DNA of 64,000 nucleotides from Alcaligenaceae bacterium (lineage in GTDB: Bacteria > Pseudomonadota > Gammaproteobacteria > Burkholderiales > Burkholderiaceae_B): positions 299,802 to 363,801 of the forward strand of contig JAUNUJ010000002.1 of NCBI GenBank assembly GCA_030538235.1. The letters are read 5' to 3'. Shown piece by piece: positions 17,577-27,173 of this stretch. Made by a program: the position numbers and the translations under genes. Within the stretch, counting starts at the first letter, position 1. Every line of letters starts with the position of its first letter. The notes below the pieces were generated by a model. It was not told the DNA's origin and did no database searches. It saw only the letters and a program-made list of their open reading frames with translations.

Positions 17577-18947
17577 TTACTCCCCCAATTCTGCCAGTAC
17601 TTGCAAAGGCAAATTAATTCTCGCCATCACCCCACCCTCGCTATGATTGCTTAAGTCCAGACTACCACCCAAGCGCGACAAACTGGCATGAGCCAAACGC
17701 ACCCCCAAGCCCAAGCCAAAGGGTTTATCAGACTCAATGATATTAAGCCCGGCCTTACTGAGTTGCTGCTGGCTTAGATGACCCTCACGATTATAAATGG
17801 TGATGAGCAGTTCATTATCAGGAGCCAGTTCTGTATGCAACTCTATGGTCTGCTCACCGGCATCGGCGGCATTATTTAAAATATTGAAAAAAGCATACCA
17901 GAAACCTTCATGCAGCACCACTTGGTAATCCTTGGCGTCGGTAGAGCCCTTTTGCCAAAGACAATGCGCATCGGGTCGCAAATTGCGCCAACGCTGCAAG
18001 CGCTCCTGCAGTTCCTGATACAGAAAAATGATTTTTTCTTGTGGTGGCGTAAAGGCTTTCAAACGGGTGAGACTCGCCTTGCTCTGTTCAAGCTGCGCCG
18101 CCATCAGGGCCACATCCGCTTGCGCAGAGGGCGGTAAATCAGAGTGATTATGCAATTCTTCATAGATCAACTCCAAATTATTAAGAGGGGTAGAAAGCTC
18201 ATGCGCCAAGGTTGCCGTTTGCATCCCCATCGTCAACCAATATTCATCTTCCTGTTGACGTTGATAGGCTGCCTGTAATTCCAACTCATGATGACGCACC
18301 GTTTGCACTAGATTGGAGATCCACATCATGGCCAGAAAAGCCGATAGTGAAAAGGTAATCCACATCCCAATTAAATGGATCAGCATGGAATTATCATCGC
18401 CTTGCATGGCATGCGTTTCATGACCATGGGCACTATGATCCATTGCTGCTCCATGTTGACTCATATCATGTTCAAAAATTGATAAAGGCCAATAATGAAA
18501 AAACAACAGCAAATAGCAGAAAATAATGGCTAATGTCAGTAAACGCGCAAAGCGTGGCGTGCAAAACAAGGCCGCATTAATAATGGGTAATAAATACAGC
18601 ACCGTCACCGGATTTGCCGCCCCACCGGTAAAGTAAATCAACTCGGTCAGCAAGATAGCATCCATCACCAGACCGAATCGAATCAGCTGATCGGAAGAGT
18701 AATCTCGTTGATCGGCATAAAACAAAAGCACACTTACCAGAGCCATGGTCAAGGCAATCTGTATCAGCGCGATTATCGGCAATTGCCACGAGTTAGAGAT
18801 GACTAAGGCATAGGTAATAATTAACAGCAGCAGCAAACTAAGACCTAAACGTCCATAGGACATCAGTTTTATATAATGCTCCTGACTTGGAAGCGAAGGG
18901 ATAAAACCTTGGGTCGCTAAACGCTGATTACTGTGCTCTTTCAACAT
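17577..18947 (-). CDS. regB: RegB/PrrB-type sensor histidine kinase with His/Met-rich loop
   Basis: 456-residue membrane kinase. About six hydrophobic segments lie in residues 30-212; the sequence GGAANPV (108-114) matches the quinone-binding GGxxNP(F) element of RegB. The phospho-acceptor His is about 249 in TLAHELSTPLNN, followed by a HATPase_c domain with N-box NILNNAADAG and G-box GLGLGVRLA. Unusually, the loop between two membrane segments (about 159-188) holds seven histidines and several methionines (EHDMSQHGAAMD, HSAHGHETHAM), a pattern typical of copper-binding regions. It forms an operon with regA. The family senses redox state through quinones; direct copper sensing here is inference. 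Confidence 0.88.
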   Translation of the reverse strand: MLKEHSNQRLATQGFIPSLPSQEHYIKLMSYGRLGLSLLLLLIITYALVISNSWQLPIIALIQIALTMALVSVLLFYADQRDYSSDQLIRFGLVMDAILLTELIYFTGGAANPVTVLYLLPIINAALFCTPRFARLLTLAIIFCYLLLFFHYWPLSIFEHDMSQHGAAMDHSAHGHETHAMQGDDNSMLIHLIGMWITFSLSAFLAMMWISNLVQTVRHHELELQAAYQRQQEDEYWLTMGMQTATLAHELSTPLNNLELIYEELHNHSDLPPSAQADVALMAAQLEQSKASLTRLKAFTPPQEKIIFLYQELQERLQRWRNLRPDAHCLWQKGSTDAKDYQVVLHEGFWYAFFNILNNAADAGEQTIELHTELAPDNELLITIYNREGHLSQQQLSKAGLNIIESDKPFGLGLGVRLAHASLSRLGGSLDLSNHSEGGVMARINLPLQVLAELGE

Positions 18948-19142
18948 GGCAATAACACGCTTTAAAAAACTCTTTTGACTTTAACACTGAATCAAAAGAA
19001 GGTCTTTAGAATCATCCTCGGGTGAGAAAATCAACAACCCGGGACTAGGACAATCAACGACCCAAGCGACAACAGCAGGCCTACGACTGATCAGCACCAA
19101 CCAACGGCATCAAGACCGAGTTTATCGCTAATGACAGAGAGT

Positions 19143-19158
19143 CATTTTCAAGAAAATG
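19143..19158. repeat. Short palindrome 3' of the SET-domain gene
   Basis: Perfect 16-bp palindrome CATTTTCAAGAAAATG, about 18 bp beyond the SET-gene stop. It could be part of a weak terminator or a protein-binding site. Nothing else clear was found in the gap to the kinase gene. Confidence 0.35.
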
Positions 19159-19175
19159 GTCTTTAAGCGAGCCGT

Positions 19176-19718
19176 CTAAACTTCTTCCGCTTTTTTATCA
19201 GACTTATCAAAGGAAGCCAAATTAAGCATGGTGCCGCGACATTGCTCGCTGCCACAGAGGCATTGGTAGCTAGTTTTCAGTTCTTCAGTGAGCTCATCAT
19301 CGATGATTAAACCATAATCAAAGGACAGCTCCTCACCCTTTTTAATATCTCGTAGGCTGTAGATATAAACTCGATGACCGCTTTTTCCCTCGCGAGCTTC
19401 GCAATTCGGCTCACAGCTGTGATTGATCCACTTCGCGGCATTGCCTTTGGTGCCGCCATCGATGGTTTCTCCACTACTGAGTGAAAAGAAAAAGGTATGG
19501 TAGGGATCGTCAGGGTCAACCGGCCACATTTCATCGGCCTCTGCGGAGCTAATACGACGACCGGTATACTCAATAATCAAAGTATCCTCAGGAATATCTT
19601 TGATAGCAAACACTCCGCGACCGTGTACCGCTGAACGGCGAACCTTGACCCAAGGTTCGCCAGGAATTTGACGTGCTTTTCTGTAACGCTTTTCGGGGAT
19701 GCCCTTTTTTTTGGTCAT
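19176..19718 (-). CDS. SET-domain lysine methyltransferase-like protein
   Basis: 180-residue protein that is nearly all SET domain: start VRRSAVHGRGVFAIKDI, the SAM-binding/catalytic knot NHSCEPNC (residues 99-106), the catalytic tyrosine segment ELSFDYG (Tyr about 135) and a post-SET zinc motif CLCGSEQCRG (C153, C155, C160) which with C106 should bind zinc. All key residues of an active eukaryote-like protein-lysine methyltransferase are present. The N-terminus is lysine/arginine-rich. Its start overlaps the panB stop by one base (TAATG), so it is translationally coupled to pantothenate synthesis, with no obvious functional link. The bacterial substrate is unknown. Confidence 0.88.
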   Translation of the reverse strand: MTKKKGIPEKRYRKARQIPGEPWVKVRRSAVHGRGVFAIKDIPEDTLIIEYTGRRISSAEADEMWPVDPDDPYHTFFFSLSSGETIDGGTKGNAAKWINHSCEPNCEAREGKSGHRVYIYSLRDIKKGEELSFDYGLIIDDELTEELKTSYQCLCGSEQCRGTMLNLASFDKSDKKAEEV

Positions 19719-20539
19719 TATTTCTTAACGCCAAAACAATGATCTAAGGTCGGGAAGCTACCCTCACGTACACCATCTGCATACGCTGTGACGCCCTCAC
19801 GAATGGCCGCTGCGACATCACTGAATTGTTGAGCAAACTTCGGAATGCGACCATGGGTCAAATTGAAGATGTCCTCAGCCACTAAGACCTGACCATCACA
19901 GTCAGGCGAGGCGCCAATACCGATGGTTGGAATCTTAACCGCTTCAGTAATGCGACGAGCTAATGGCTCAGCCGTGCCCTCAATCACGATACCCCACGCA
20001 CCAGCTGCCTCTTGGGCCAAGGCATCCTGATAAATGCGCTCGGCGGCTTCGTCGCTCAGACCCTGCGCCTTAAAACCGCCCATGGTATTAAAGTATTGAG
20101 GCATCAGACCCACGTGCGCTAAAACCGGAATACCACGATCAACTAAGAAGCGTGTTGTTTCTGCCAAGTAGACTCCGCCCTCAATCTTGACCGACGCAGC
20201 ACCACTGATTTGCAACATCTTGACGGCGTTACGGAAAGCCGTTTCAGGCGATTCTTGGAAACTGCCAAAGGGCATATCGACCACCACAGCACAGCGCTGA
20301 GTGGCATTGACTACCGCTTTGGCGTGTTGAGCCATCATATCAACAGTGATAGATAAGGTATCGGGCATATCGTAGCCAACCATGGCCGTGGAATCACCGA
20401 TCAAAATAAAATCAACCACCTCATCCAAGATACGCGCAAAAGGTGCCGTATAGGAAGTCAGGGAAACGATTTTTTGCGCGCCCTTCATGGCTTGCAATTG
20501 GGGGATAGTAAGACGCTTAACGTCCGAGTGAACGCTCAT
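19718..20539 (-). CDS. panB: 3-methyl-2-oxobutanoate hydroxymethyltransferase
   Basis: 273-residue PanB: adds a hydroxymethyl group from methylene-tetrahydrofolate to ketoisovalerate to give ketopantoate, first step to pantothenate and CoA. Motifs VSLTSYTAPFARILD, LIGDSTAMVGYDMPDT, VVDMPFGSFQ and the catalytic region IPTIGIGASPDCDGQVLV are intact. The open frame extends 18 codons upstream, but the ATG chosen has AGGA at good spacing and gives the usual family N-terminus. Its substrate ketoisovalerate comes from the valine pathway started by acetolactate synthase, encoded divergently next door. panC is not in the window. Confidence 0.93.
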   Translation of the reverse strand: MSVHSDVKRLTIPQLQAMKGAQKIVSLTSYTAPFARILDEVVDFILIGDSTAMVGYDMPDTLSITVDMMAQHAKAVVNATQRCAVVVDMPFGSFQESPETAFRNAVKMLQISGAASVKIEGGVYLAETTRFLVDRGIPVLAHVGLMPQYFNTMGGFKAQGLSDEAAERIYQDALAQEAAGAWGIVIEGTAEPLARRITEAVKIPTIGIGASPDCDGQVLVAEDIFNLTHGRIPKFAQQFSDVAAAIREGVTAYADGVREGSFPTLDHCFGVKK

Positions 20540-20734
20540 AACAATCCTCAATTTGAGACTGATTGTGCTGATTTGCCGGATTCGCAACAGCAATAGGAAC
20601 TTATAAGTTTAAGCATAGCACCTGTGCAATGCAAGTATCTATATTCAGTTAAGGTTAAAATCAAATAAATATCTTTTACATTAATAATTTAGTCATATTT
20701 TATTTATTTCAAAATAAACCATACGAGAGTTTTT

Positions 20735-22507
20735 ATGAGTTCACAGCAAAGCCAAGCGGTCCAACAAAGTCTTCAGCAAAAACTGTGTTTTAATGGCGCC
20801 CAAGCTTTACTTGAGACCCTGATTGAATTAGGCGTTGATACCATCTTCGGTTATCCCGGTGGTGCGGTATTACCACTCTATGATGCGATCTATGCGGAGC
20901 CCCGTATCCGCCATATTTTAGTCCGCCACGAGCAGGGTGCCGTGCATGCGGCCGAGGGTTATGCGCGCAGTACTGGCAAACCCGGTGTGGTGCTCGTGAC
21001 CTCAGGCCCCGGGATGGCGAACACCACCTCCGGCTTATTGGATGCCATGTGTGACTCGATTCCTGTTTTATGCATTAGCGGACAGGTCGCCACCGGTGCG
21101 ATCGGCACCGACGCCTTCCAAGAATGCGATGCTATCGGTATTTCACGTCCGGTTACTAAGTGGAACGCTCAGATCAAGCGCTCTGAAGATGTGATTCCCC
21201 TCGTCTCTAAGGCTTATCAAATGACCACTGAGGGTCGCCCAGGTCCGGTCTTAATTGATTTCCCTAAAGACATTCAAATTCAAGCAATTGATAAATCCAC
21301 GGTCACTATCGAAAAGCGCGCCGAAAAGGTCGCTGAAGTTCCGGCTCCTACGATGTTAGCCAATATCAAGCGGGCAGCCGATTTGATCGCAAATGCTCGT
21401 CGTCCGGTCTTTTACGGCGGTGGTGGTTTAATTAATTCCGGTGCCGCAGCATCCGAAGTGTTTACCAATCTGGTGCGTTACACCGGTGCGCCCTGTACCC
21501 TGACCCTGATGGGCCTAGGCGCCTTCCCGGCCAATGACCCGCAGTTTGTTGGTATGCTCGGCATGCATGGCACGCTTGAGGCGAATCTCGCCATGCACCA
21601 TGCTGACTTAATTGTCTGTATCGGCGCGCGCTTTGATGACCGTATTACCGGTAGACTCTCCGATTTCTGTCCACACGCCCTGAAAATTCACCTAGATATT
21701 GATCCGGCTTCTATTGATAAAGTGGTGCGAGCTGACGTACCGTTGGTGGGTGATTGTTATAACGTCCTTACACAACTCTTTAATGAAGTTAAAGCGTTAC
21801 CGATGGATCGAACTCGTCTGGATGATTGGTGGCAAAGCATTGAAAAATGGCGCAGCATGGACTGTTTAGCCTTTACGCCTTCAGAAACCGAGATTCTGCC
21901 ACAGGAACTATTGAGTTGTATTAATCGTAAAATTGAAGATAAAGACGTTATTGTCAGTACCGATGTGGGTCAACACCAAATGTGGTCTGCACAATACCTG
22001 AAATTTAATCAGCCTAATCGCTGGCTCACTTCAGGAGGCGCCGGCACCATGGGTTACGGTATGCCGGCGGCAATCGGCGCGCAAATCGGTAACCCTGATA
22101 ATCTGGTTGTCTGTGTTACCGGTGATGCCTCGATTCTGATGAATATCCAGGAAATGGCCACGGCGATTCAGCACCGCACCCCGATTAAGGTTGTGCTCTG
22201 CAATAACCAGTACATGGGAATGGTACGCCAGTGGCAGGAACTCATCCACGAGGGACGCTATAGTCACAGCTACAACGATTGCATGCCTGACTTTGTCGCG
22301 TTAGCAAAGTCCTTTGGTTGGCAAGCCGCCATGGTCAGCGATCCGAAACAATTAGATGCTGCTCTGGACCAGTGCTTTGATTCTGAAGGACCGTATTTCC
22401 TTGATGTACGAGTACAAGCACAGGAAAACTGCTTCCCAATGATGCCGGCCGGCTACGGTCACCAACAGGTGATGCTGTCGGAAGACAACTGGTATGTTGA
22501 GGATTGA
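20735..22507 (+). CDS. ilvB: Acetolactate synthase large (catalytic) subunit
   Basis: 590-residue thiamine-diphosphate enzyme condensing pyruvates to acetolactate (valine/leucine) or pyruvate with 2-oxobutyrate (isoleucine). Visible are the catalytic Glu66 in RHEQGAVHAAEGYAR, the FAD/quinone region, and the ThDP-Mg motif GDASILMNIQEMATA ending at CNNQYMGM. GDA instead of GDG is a known variant. No regulatory subunit gene (ilvN/ilvH) follows; downstream is a convergent PaiB-like gene. The organism may carry another ilvBN elsewhere, or the small subunit is encoded apart. IlvB, IlvI and IlvG cannot be told apart here. Confidence 0.9.
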   Translation: MSSQQSQAVQQSLQQKLCFNGAQALLETLIELGVDTIFGYPGGAVLPLYDAIYAEPRIRHILVRHEQGAVHAAEGYARSTGKPGVVLVTSGPGMANTTSGLLDAMCDSIPVLCISGQVATGAIGTDAFQECDAIGISRPVTKWNAQIKRSEDVIPLVSKAYQMTTEGRPGPVLIDFPKDIQIQAIDKSTVTIEKRAEKVAEVPAPTMLANIKRAADLIANARRPVFYGGGGLINSGAAASEVFTNLVRYTGAPCTLTLMGLGAFPANDPQFVGMLGMHGTLEANLAMHHADLIVCIGARFDDRITGRLSDFCPHALKIHLDIDPASIDKVVRADVPLVGDCYNVLTQLFNEVKALPMDRTRLDDWWQSIEKWRSMDCLAFTPSETEILPQELLSCINRKIEDKDVIVSTDVGQHQMWSAQYLKFNQPNRWLTSGGAGTMGYGMPAAIGAQIGNPDNLVVCVTGDASILMNIQEMATAIQHRTPIKVVLCNNQYMGMVRQWQELIHEGRYSHSYNDCMPDFVALAKSFGWQAAMVSDPKQLDAALDQCFDSEGPYFLDVRVQAQENCFPMMPAGYGHQQVMLSEDNWYVED

Positions 22508-22558
22508 TCCTTAGTAAAGCTTAGCGGTGAGTGCCTTATGTTATGGCACCGCCGCTAA

Positions 22559-23233
22559 CTAAGAGGATTTCGACGCAAGATCACTCGCGCTGTCTTCTGA
22601 TTCATCCAGTCTTTTTTGCATCACCTCAGCCATACCCTCTTCGCCACGGATTTTTAGACTTTGTACAATACCCTGAACATCTGATTTTGTGTCGTTTTGA
22701 TTGAGTTTTGATTTGGCTAGAACTTTAGTAATGGTGACATCAAAGGCCACCGTATGCTCAATCTGCTCCATAATATAATCCAATGGCGCATCCGACATTT
22801 TCCAAGCCTCACTGCCATGAGTCTGTCTTTCGATTTGTTTAGTCAAAAAACCAATGGCGGCCAACCTCGAACGCTTATCCTCATAAAAGCGGATTTTCCC
22901 ATACACATGAACCACTTGGTAATTCCAGGTCGGCACATGCTTGTCTTTGGCTTCTTTTTTAGGGTAGTCTTTGGCAGAAATATAAGCATCTTCGCCTCTA
23001 AAAATGCATAAGACCTCCTGATCTCGCTCCACTAATTGGGGCAGATTGTTTTTCTTGGCTAAATGACCCATCAAATAAATATCCCCCTTAAGAATTAAAG
23101 GAATATGAGTGGCAATTAAACCTTCGGACGTATTTGCGACCATACACGCTAGGGGATACTCTTTAATCAGTCGTTCAATCTCCTCTGTGCGAACTTCTTT
23201 GAAATCATCAGGTATGTACATAAATTTACTCAA
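22559..23233 (-). CDS. PaiB-like FMN-binding transcriptional regulator family protein
   Basis: 224-residue protein of the PaiB/FMN_bind_2 family with a split-barrel flavin-binding fold: the family start MYIPDDFKE, then LIATHIPLIL, LMGHLAKKN and the signature VPTWNYQVVHVYG with KMSD further on. The B. subtilis homologue represses sporulation and protease genes, but for most members binding of FMN or haem degradation activity is all that is suggested. It is alone on its strand. The tail beyond residue 190 is longer and polar. Confidence 0.8.
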   Translation of the reverse strand: MSKFMYIPDDFKEVRTEEIERLIKEYPLACMVANTSEGLIATHIPLILKGDIYLMGHLAKKNNLPQLVERDQEVLCIFRGEDAYISAKDYPKKEAKDKHVPTWNYQVVHVYGKIRFYEDKRSRLAAIGFLTKQIERQTHGSEAWKMSDAPLDYIMEQIEHTVAFDVTITKVLAKSKLNQNDTKSDVQGIVQSLKIRGEEGMAEVMQKRLDESEDSASDLASKSS

Positions 23234-23549
23234 TAAGATTGGGCTAATAAGCCCAGCTAAGACATTGATTTTATTAACGCATACTTAGCCATTGGTGGTC
23301 AATGATGACCCCTATTTTAAATGGGGTAACCGCCCATGTGGTGAGATTGTTAGGGGGCTGGAAATAAGTCATCAATTAAGCTCAAAGTAAATTTTAATCA
23401 TGGCTTTCTCTCTATATGTCCCCTTTTCAAACGACCCCTCAAAAGCTTATCATTCATCACAAATACCTTAATTAATCACCTGATAATAGACGCTAATTTC
23501 CGGAAAAAGGCTACAATATACGCCATCAAAATTAAGGAAAAATTAAAAA
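23234..23549. promoter_or_regulatory. Divergent promoter region PaiB-like / sstT
   Basis: 316 bp between divergent genes. It contains a small inverted repeat ACCCC...GGGGT near 23308-23327 and a TACAAT element about 35 bp before the sstT start, which could be a -10 box, without a good -35 partner. No gene or RNA was recognised. Confidence 0.4.
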
Positions 23550-24767
23550 ATGAACGTCAATCAATTTAGTCACGCTTTTTTGCGTGGCAATATCGTTAAA
23601 CAAGTCCTAGTCGGTTTGATTTTAGGCGCAATCATCGGTGTTATGTGGCCTGCTTTTGGATTGAAAATGGCCCTGTTAGGTACGATTTTTGTGGGTGCCC
23701 TAAAATCAGTAGCTCCTATTTTGGTATTTATCTTAGTCATGGCTGCCTTGGCCTCGCAAGACATCAACACCAATTCCAATATGCGACCCATTATTGTTTT
23801 GTACCTGGTCGGCACCTTAGCAGCATCCATTGTGGGTGTGACGGTGAGTTTCCTCTTCCCAACGACCTTAACGCTACCTAATCCTGAAAGCGGTGTGAGT
23901 AATGCGCCAACCGGAATTATCGAGGTATTGCATACACTTGTTTTAAAGATTGTTGATAACCCGGTCAATGCCTTAATCTCTGCCAACTATATCGGTATTT
24001 TGACGTGGGCGATTTTACTTGGCTTTGCTCTCCGTCTGGTGGCCCCTAGCACTAAAAACATAATCTCGGATCTGTCTTTTGCCATGACCAAAATCGTCCA
24101 ATGGATTATTCGCTTAGCTCCTTTCGGGGTCTTTGGTATTGTCGCTTCCACCGTGGCCGCTACCGGCTTAACTAGCTTATTAAGTTACGCCAAATTAGTG
24201 TTGGTCTTAGTCGGCGCAATGGCCTTTGTTGCCTTGGTGGTTAATCCATTTATTGTTTGGACTAAAATTCGTCAAAATCCCTACCCATTGGTAATGCAAT
24301 GTTTAGCTGAAAGTGGCATGATGGCTTTTTTCTCGCGCAGTTCGGCGGCAAATATTCCAGTCAATATGGATTTAGCCAAAAAACTCGGTTTGCGTGAAGA
24401 AACCTACTCCGTCTCTATTCCTTTAGGCGCCACCATTAATATGGCGGGTGCTGCGATTACCATCTCGGTACTCACCCTGGCGGCTGTCAATACCTTAGGC
24501 ATTGAGGTCGATATAGCATCAGCCTTTTTACTTAGTCTGTTGGCGACCGTTGCCGCTTGCGGCGCTTCCGGCGTACCGGGTGGCTCACTACTGTTGATTC
24601 CCATGGCAGCCAGTTTATTTGGCGTGAGTAATGATGTCGCTGCGCAGGTGATTGCGATTGGGGTGACCATTGGCGTGATTCAGGACTCTGTGGAAACCGG
24701 TCTAAACTCATCGACTGACATCCTCTTTACCGCCGCAGTGGATATCGCTGAGCGTCGTAAGGCTTAA
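23550..24767 (+). CDS. sstT: Serine/threonine:sodium symporter
   Basis: 405-residue inner-membrane dicarboxylate/amino-acid:cation symporter family (DAACS) protein closest to SstT, importing serine and threonine with Na+. Evidence includes the start [21 protein letters not shown]-like region, [16 protein letters not shown], the substrate/sodium motif [20 protein letters not shown] and [13 protein letters not shown], the distribution of eight hydrophobic segments plus re-entrant loops, and typical length. Single-gene unit, followed by two hairpins. Confidence 0.93.
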   Translation: MNVNQFSHAFLRGNIVKQVLVGLILGAIIGVMWPAFGLKMALLGTIFVGALKSVAPILVFILVMAALASQDINTNSNMRPIIVLYLVGTLAASIVGVTVSFLFPTTLTLPNPESGVSNAPTGIIEVLHTLVLKIVDNPVNALISANYIGILTWAILLGFALRLVAPSTKNIISDLSFAMTKIVQWIIRLAPFGVFGIVASTVAATGLTSLLSYAKLVLVLVGAMAFVALVVNPFIVWTKIRQNPYPLVMQCLAESGMMAFFSRSSAANIPVNMDLAKKLGLREETYSVSIPLGATINMAGAAITISVLTLAAVNTLGIEVDIASAFLLSLLATVAACGASGVPGGSLLLIPMAASLFGVSNDVAAQVIAIGVTIGVIQDSVETGLNSSTDILFTAAVDIAERRKA

Positions 24768-24783
24768 TTTCAACCCCACAAAA

Positions 24784-24828
24784 AAACAATGACTGAATCA
24801 GTTTAATCACTGACATCAGTCATTGTTT
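24784..24828. terminator. Hairpin downstream of sstT
   Basis: 13-bp stem AAACAATGACTGA with TCAGTCATTGTTT, about 19-nt loop. Seven A residues precede it, so on the leftward strand it ends in a T-run; it could terminate the PhoX-family gene as well as sstT. Confidence 0.65.
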
Positions 24829-24834
24829 AATTCC

Positions 24835-24871
24835 TAAATAAGGTACCACCAAAGCAGTGGTACCTTATTTA
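24835..24871. terminator. Second hairpin between sstT and the PhoX-family gene
   Basis: Perfect 15-bp stem TAAATAAGGTACCAC with GTGGTACCTTATTTA and a CAAAGCA loop. Situated between convergent genes, 32 bp past the PhoX-family stop. AT-rich stem flanks stand in for a T-run. Confidence 0.7.
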
Positions 24872-24902
24872 AAGGCGTTGTCGCTTTTAGAGATTCACCT
24901 AA

Positions 24903-27005
24903 TTAAGCGAAAGTACCTACTACATCACCATCTTCACGCCAAATCACAACAGTGGCCGGACGTGGACGATGAGCTGATTCACCTTCTGGCCATGTAGAGA
25001 CTGCGGTTGGATTTTCTTGCGCGTCTTCTAGCGTTTGACCTTCACCCGGGTGCTGAATATTAACGAAAATGTATTTCATATCCGGCGTCCAAGTAATACC
25101 GGTCACCTCACAACCCTTTGGACCAACTAAGAAGCGGCGAATTAATTTAGTTTCAGGGTCAGCAACTAACATGCTGTTATTACCCTGACCTTCGTACTCA
25201 CCACTATTAGAATAGTTACCATCGGTCTGAATCCACAATAAACCACGAGGGTCAACGGCTAAGCCATCCGGGCTATTAAAGGTATTACGCTTGTCGATAT
25301 TGTCCGAACCGGCATAAATATCACTATGGATATTCGGGTTACCGGCTAAAAGGAATACATCCCACTCAAAGCTATCAGCAGTCGCATCATTGCCGGCTTC
25401 ATGCCAACGTACAATCTGACCATAGGCGTTTTTGCTACGAGGATTAGGACCGAACGTCTCAGGGTGATTTGGACCACCCGGGAAACGCTCTTTATCCGTA
25501 CCGCGATGAGAGTTATTGGTCAGGGTCACAAAAACTTCTTTGGTGTGAGGGTGAACCGCAACCCACTCAGGACGATCCATTGGTGTTGCACCAACTGCGT
25601 CAGCTGCTTGGCGAGTACTGACAAGCAACTCACCCATATCGGCAAATAGATCAGATAAACGACGACCATCGACCGTTGGCGTCTCTAATACTAACGGCAC
25701 CCACTTACCGGAACCCATGTAATTGCCATCAGTGGCTTCGTTATCACTGAAAACAGCAACGAAAAGCGTGCCTTCATGTAAAAGCTTACGGTTTGCAGCT
25801 TCGTTATTTGCATCAAATTTTCCGCTGGAAATGAATTTGTAGATGTACTCACTACGCTGGTCATCACCCATGTAAATTACCACGTGGTTATCCGGCGCTA
25901 AGGTAATTGCTGCGTTTTCATGCTTGAAACGACCCAAAGCGGTTAATTTCTTAGGCGTTGATTCAGGGTCAAAAGGATCAATCTCTACCACCCAACCAAA
26001 ACGGTTTACTTCGTTTGGTTCTACGGTCCAGTCAAAACGCTCGTCATGAGTATCCCAACTGTAGGTATCGTCAGCAGTTTTGCTGGAACCTTTATAGCGC
26101 TTAAGACCGGCAATCTGCTTTTCATTTAAGAAAGAAGAGTACTCAACGTCATCGGCTTTTTTAGTACCAATACCAAAATAATCCGTAAAGTTTTCTTCAC
26201 AGGTTAAATAAGTATTCCAGAACGTATAGCCATTACCACAGTTACCGAAAGTACCGTAAACATCACGACCGGCTGAGTCTTTGTTAGTACGTACTAAATC
26301 CGTACCGGCAGCCGCGCCCACTAATTCCATTAAGGTATTAGCGTTGATATTGCGGTTGTACTTGGAATCAAGCACAGGTTCCCATAAACCTTGTGCGTTC
26401 AAACGCACATGTACAACAGAGGCGCCCTGAGCGTGTTGTGATTTACGTACCCAATCCGCATTCCAGCCATCACCACCCGGTGTTACGCCTTTTGGAAAGA
26501 AGAACTCAGGTGTTACGTACTCATGGTTTGTAACTAATAGACCCTCTTTGCTGCTACCGCTCACGCTGTCTTTAGAGTCAATAGGGAAGAAATGCATACC
26601 ATCATGGTTATAACCAATCTGATTTAACTGCGCTGCTGCGTCATCCGCTGCATCCCCACGGAAATCCGGTGAGTTTGTATGCAACTTATCACCCCAACGG
26701 TTAATTACCGCGTATTTATACCCTTCAGGGATGGTGATATTGTCCAAAACATCAGCTTCTAAGCCAACAAAGGATTTAAGCTCTTCGGCATTGAATTTAG
26801 GCAGACCTAGCTGTGCGGAAGCCGCTGTTTCTGCACCTTTAGTGCTAGCAAAGGCATTTAGACCTAAACCAAAGAATCCAATGGCACCCAAGCCTAATCC
26901 AGCTTTTAAAAAACCGCGACGAGACTGTGCAGCCTCGACTAGCTCATGAAACGGCGTGGTTTCTGCTTTATTTGCAGGGATATCATCCATATCAAAATCT
27001 TTCAT
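24903..27005 (-). CDS. phoX: PhoX-family protein with Tat signal (alkaline-phosphatase-like)
   Basis: 700-residue exported protein of the PhoX/DUF839 family, whose characterised members are calcium/iron-dependent periplasmic phosphatases. The N-terminus carries a twin-arginine signal (SRRGFLKAG, about residues 28-36, followed by a glycine/leucine-rich core). The conserved GNCGNGYTFWNTYLTCEEN block (which in PhoX includes the metal-ligating cysteine), DPFDPESTPKK and HKENA-like RFKHENAAIT segments support a PhoX beta-propeller. No convincing Pho box was seen upstream. Genes of this family are sometimes not phosphate-regulated, so the substrate remains to be shown. Confidence 0.85.
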   Translation of the reverse strand: MKDFDMDDIPANKAETTPFHELVEAAQSRRGFLKAGLGLGAIGFFGLGLNAFASTKGAETAASAQLGLPKFNAEELKSFVGLEADVLDNITIPEGYKYAVINRWGDKLHTNSPDFRGDAADDAAAQLNQIGYNHDGMHFFPIDSKDSVSGSSKEGLLVTNHEYVTPEFFFPKGVTPGGDGWNADWVRKSQHAQGASVVHVRLNAQGLWEPVLDSKYNRNINANTLMELVGAAAGTDLVRTNKDSAGRDVYGTFGNCGNGYTFWNTYLTCEENFTDYFGIGTKKADDVEYSSFLNEKQIAGLKRYKGSSKTADDTYSWDTHDERFDWTVEPNEVNRFGWVVEIDPFDPESTPKKLTALGRFKHENAAITLAPDNHVVIYMGDDQRSEYIYKFISSGKFDANNEAANRKLLHEGTLFVAVFSDNEATDGNYMGSGKWVPLVLETPTVDGRRLSDLFADMGELLVSTRQAADAVGATPMDRPEWVAVHPHTKEVFVTLTNNSHRGTDKERFPGGPNHPETFGPNPRSKNAYGQIVRWHEAGNDATADSFEWDVFLLAGNPNIHSDIYAGSDNIDKRNTFNSPDGLAVDPRGLLWIQTDGNYSNSGEYEGQGNNSMLVADPETKLIRRFLVGPKGCEVTGITWTPDMKYIFVNIQHPGEGQTLEDAQENPTAVSTWPEGESAHRPRPATVVIWREDGDVVGTFA

Positions 27006-27116
27006 CGCTAACTCTCTTTTAGAAAAAAAGTAAAAAATAAGTAGCGATATTCTTCCACAAGAGTATGTACTTTTTATGACTGTTTGCTCTTGAAATCAGC
27101 TTGGACCGAACAAATA

Positions 27117-27140
27117 CGGCGCCCATCTCTCTAGGCGCCG
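27117..27140 (-). terminator. Probable terminator of nadA
   Basis: GC-rich 7-bp stem CGGCGCC with GGCGCCG and a 10-nt loop, 34 bp past the nadA stop, followed on the leftward strand by TATTTGTT. Confidence 0.55.
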
Positions 27141-27173
27141 CAGAAAATTTCTTGATTCTGAAGGAGGCAATTT

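Noticed and set aside
20735-22507. GDA instead of GDG in the thiamine-diphosphate motif of IlvB
   Set aside because: This is a known natural variant of acetolactate synthases, so not a sign of lost function.
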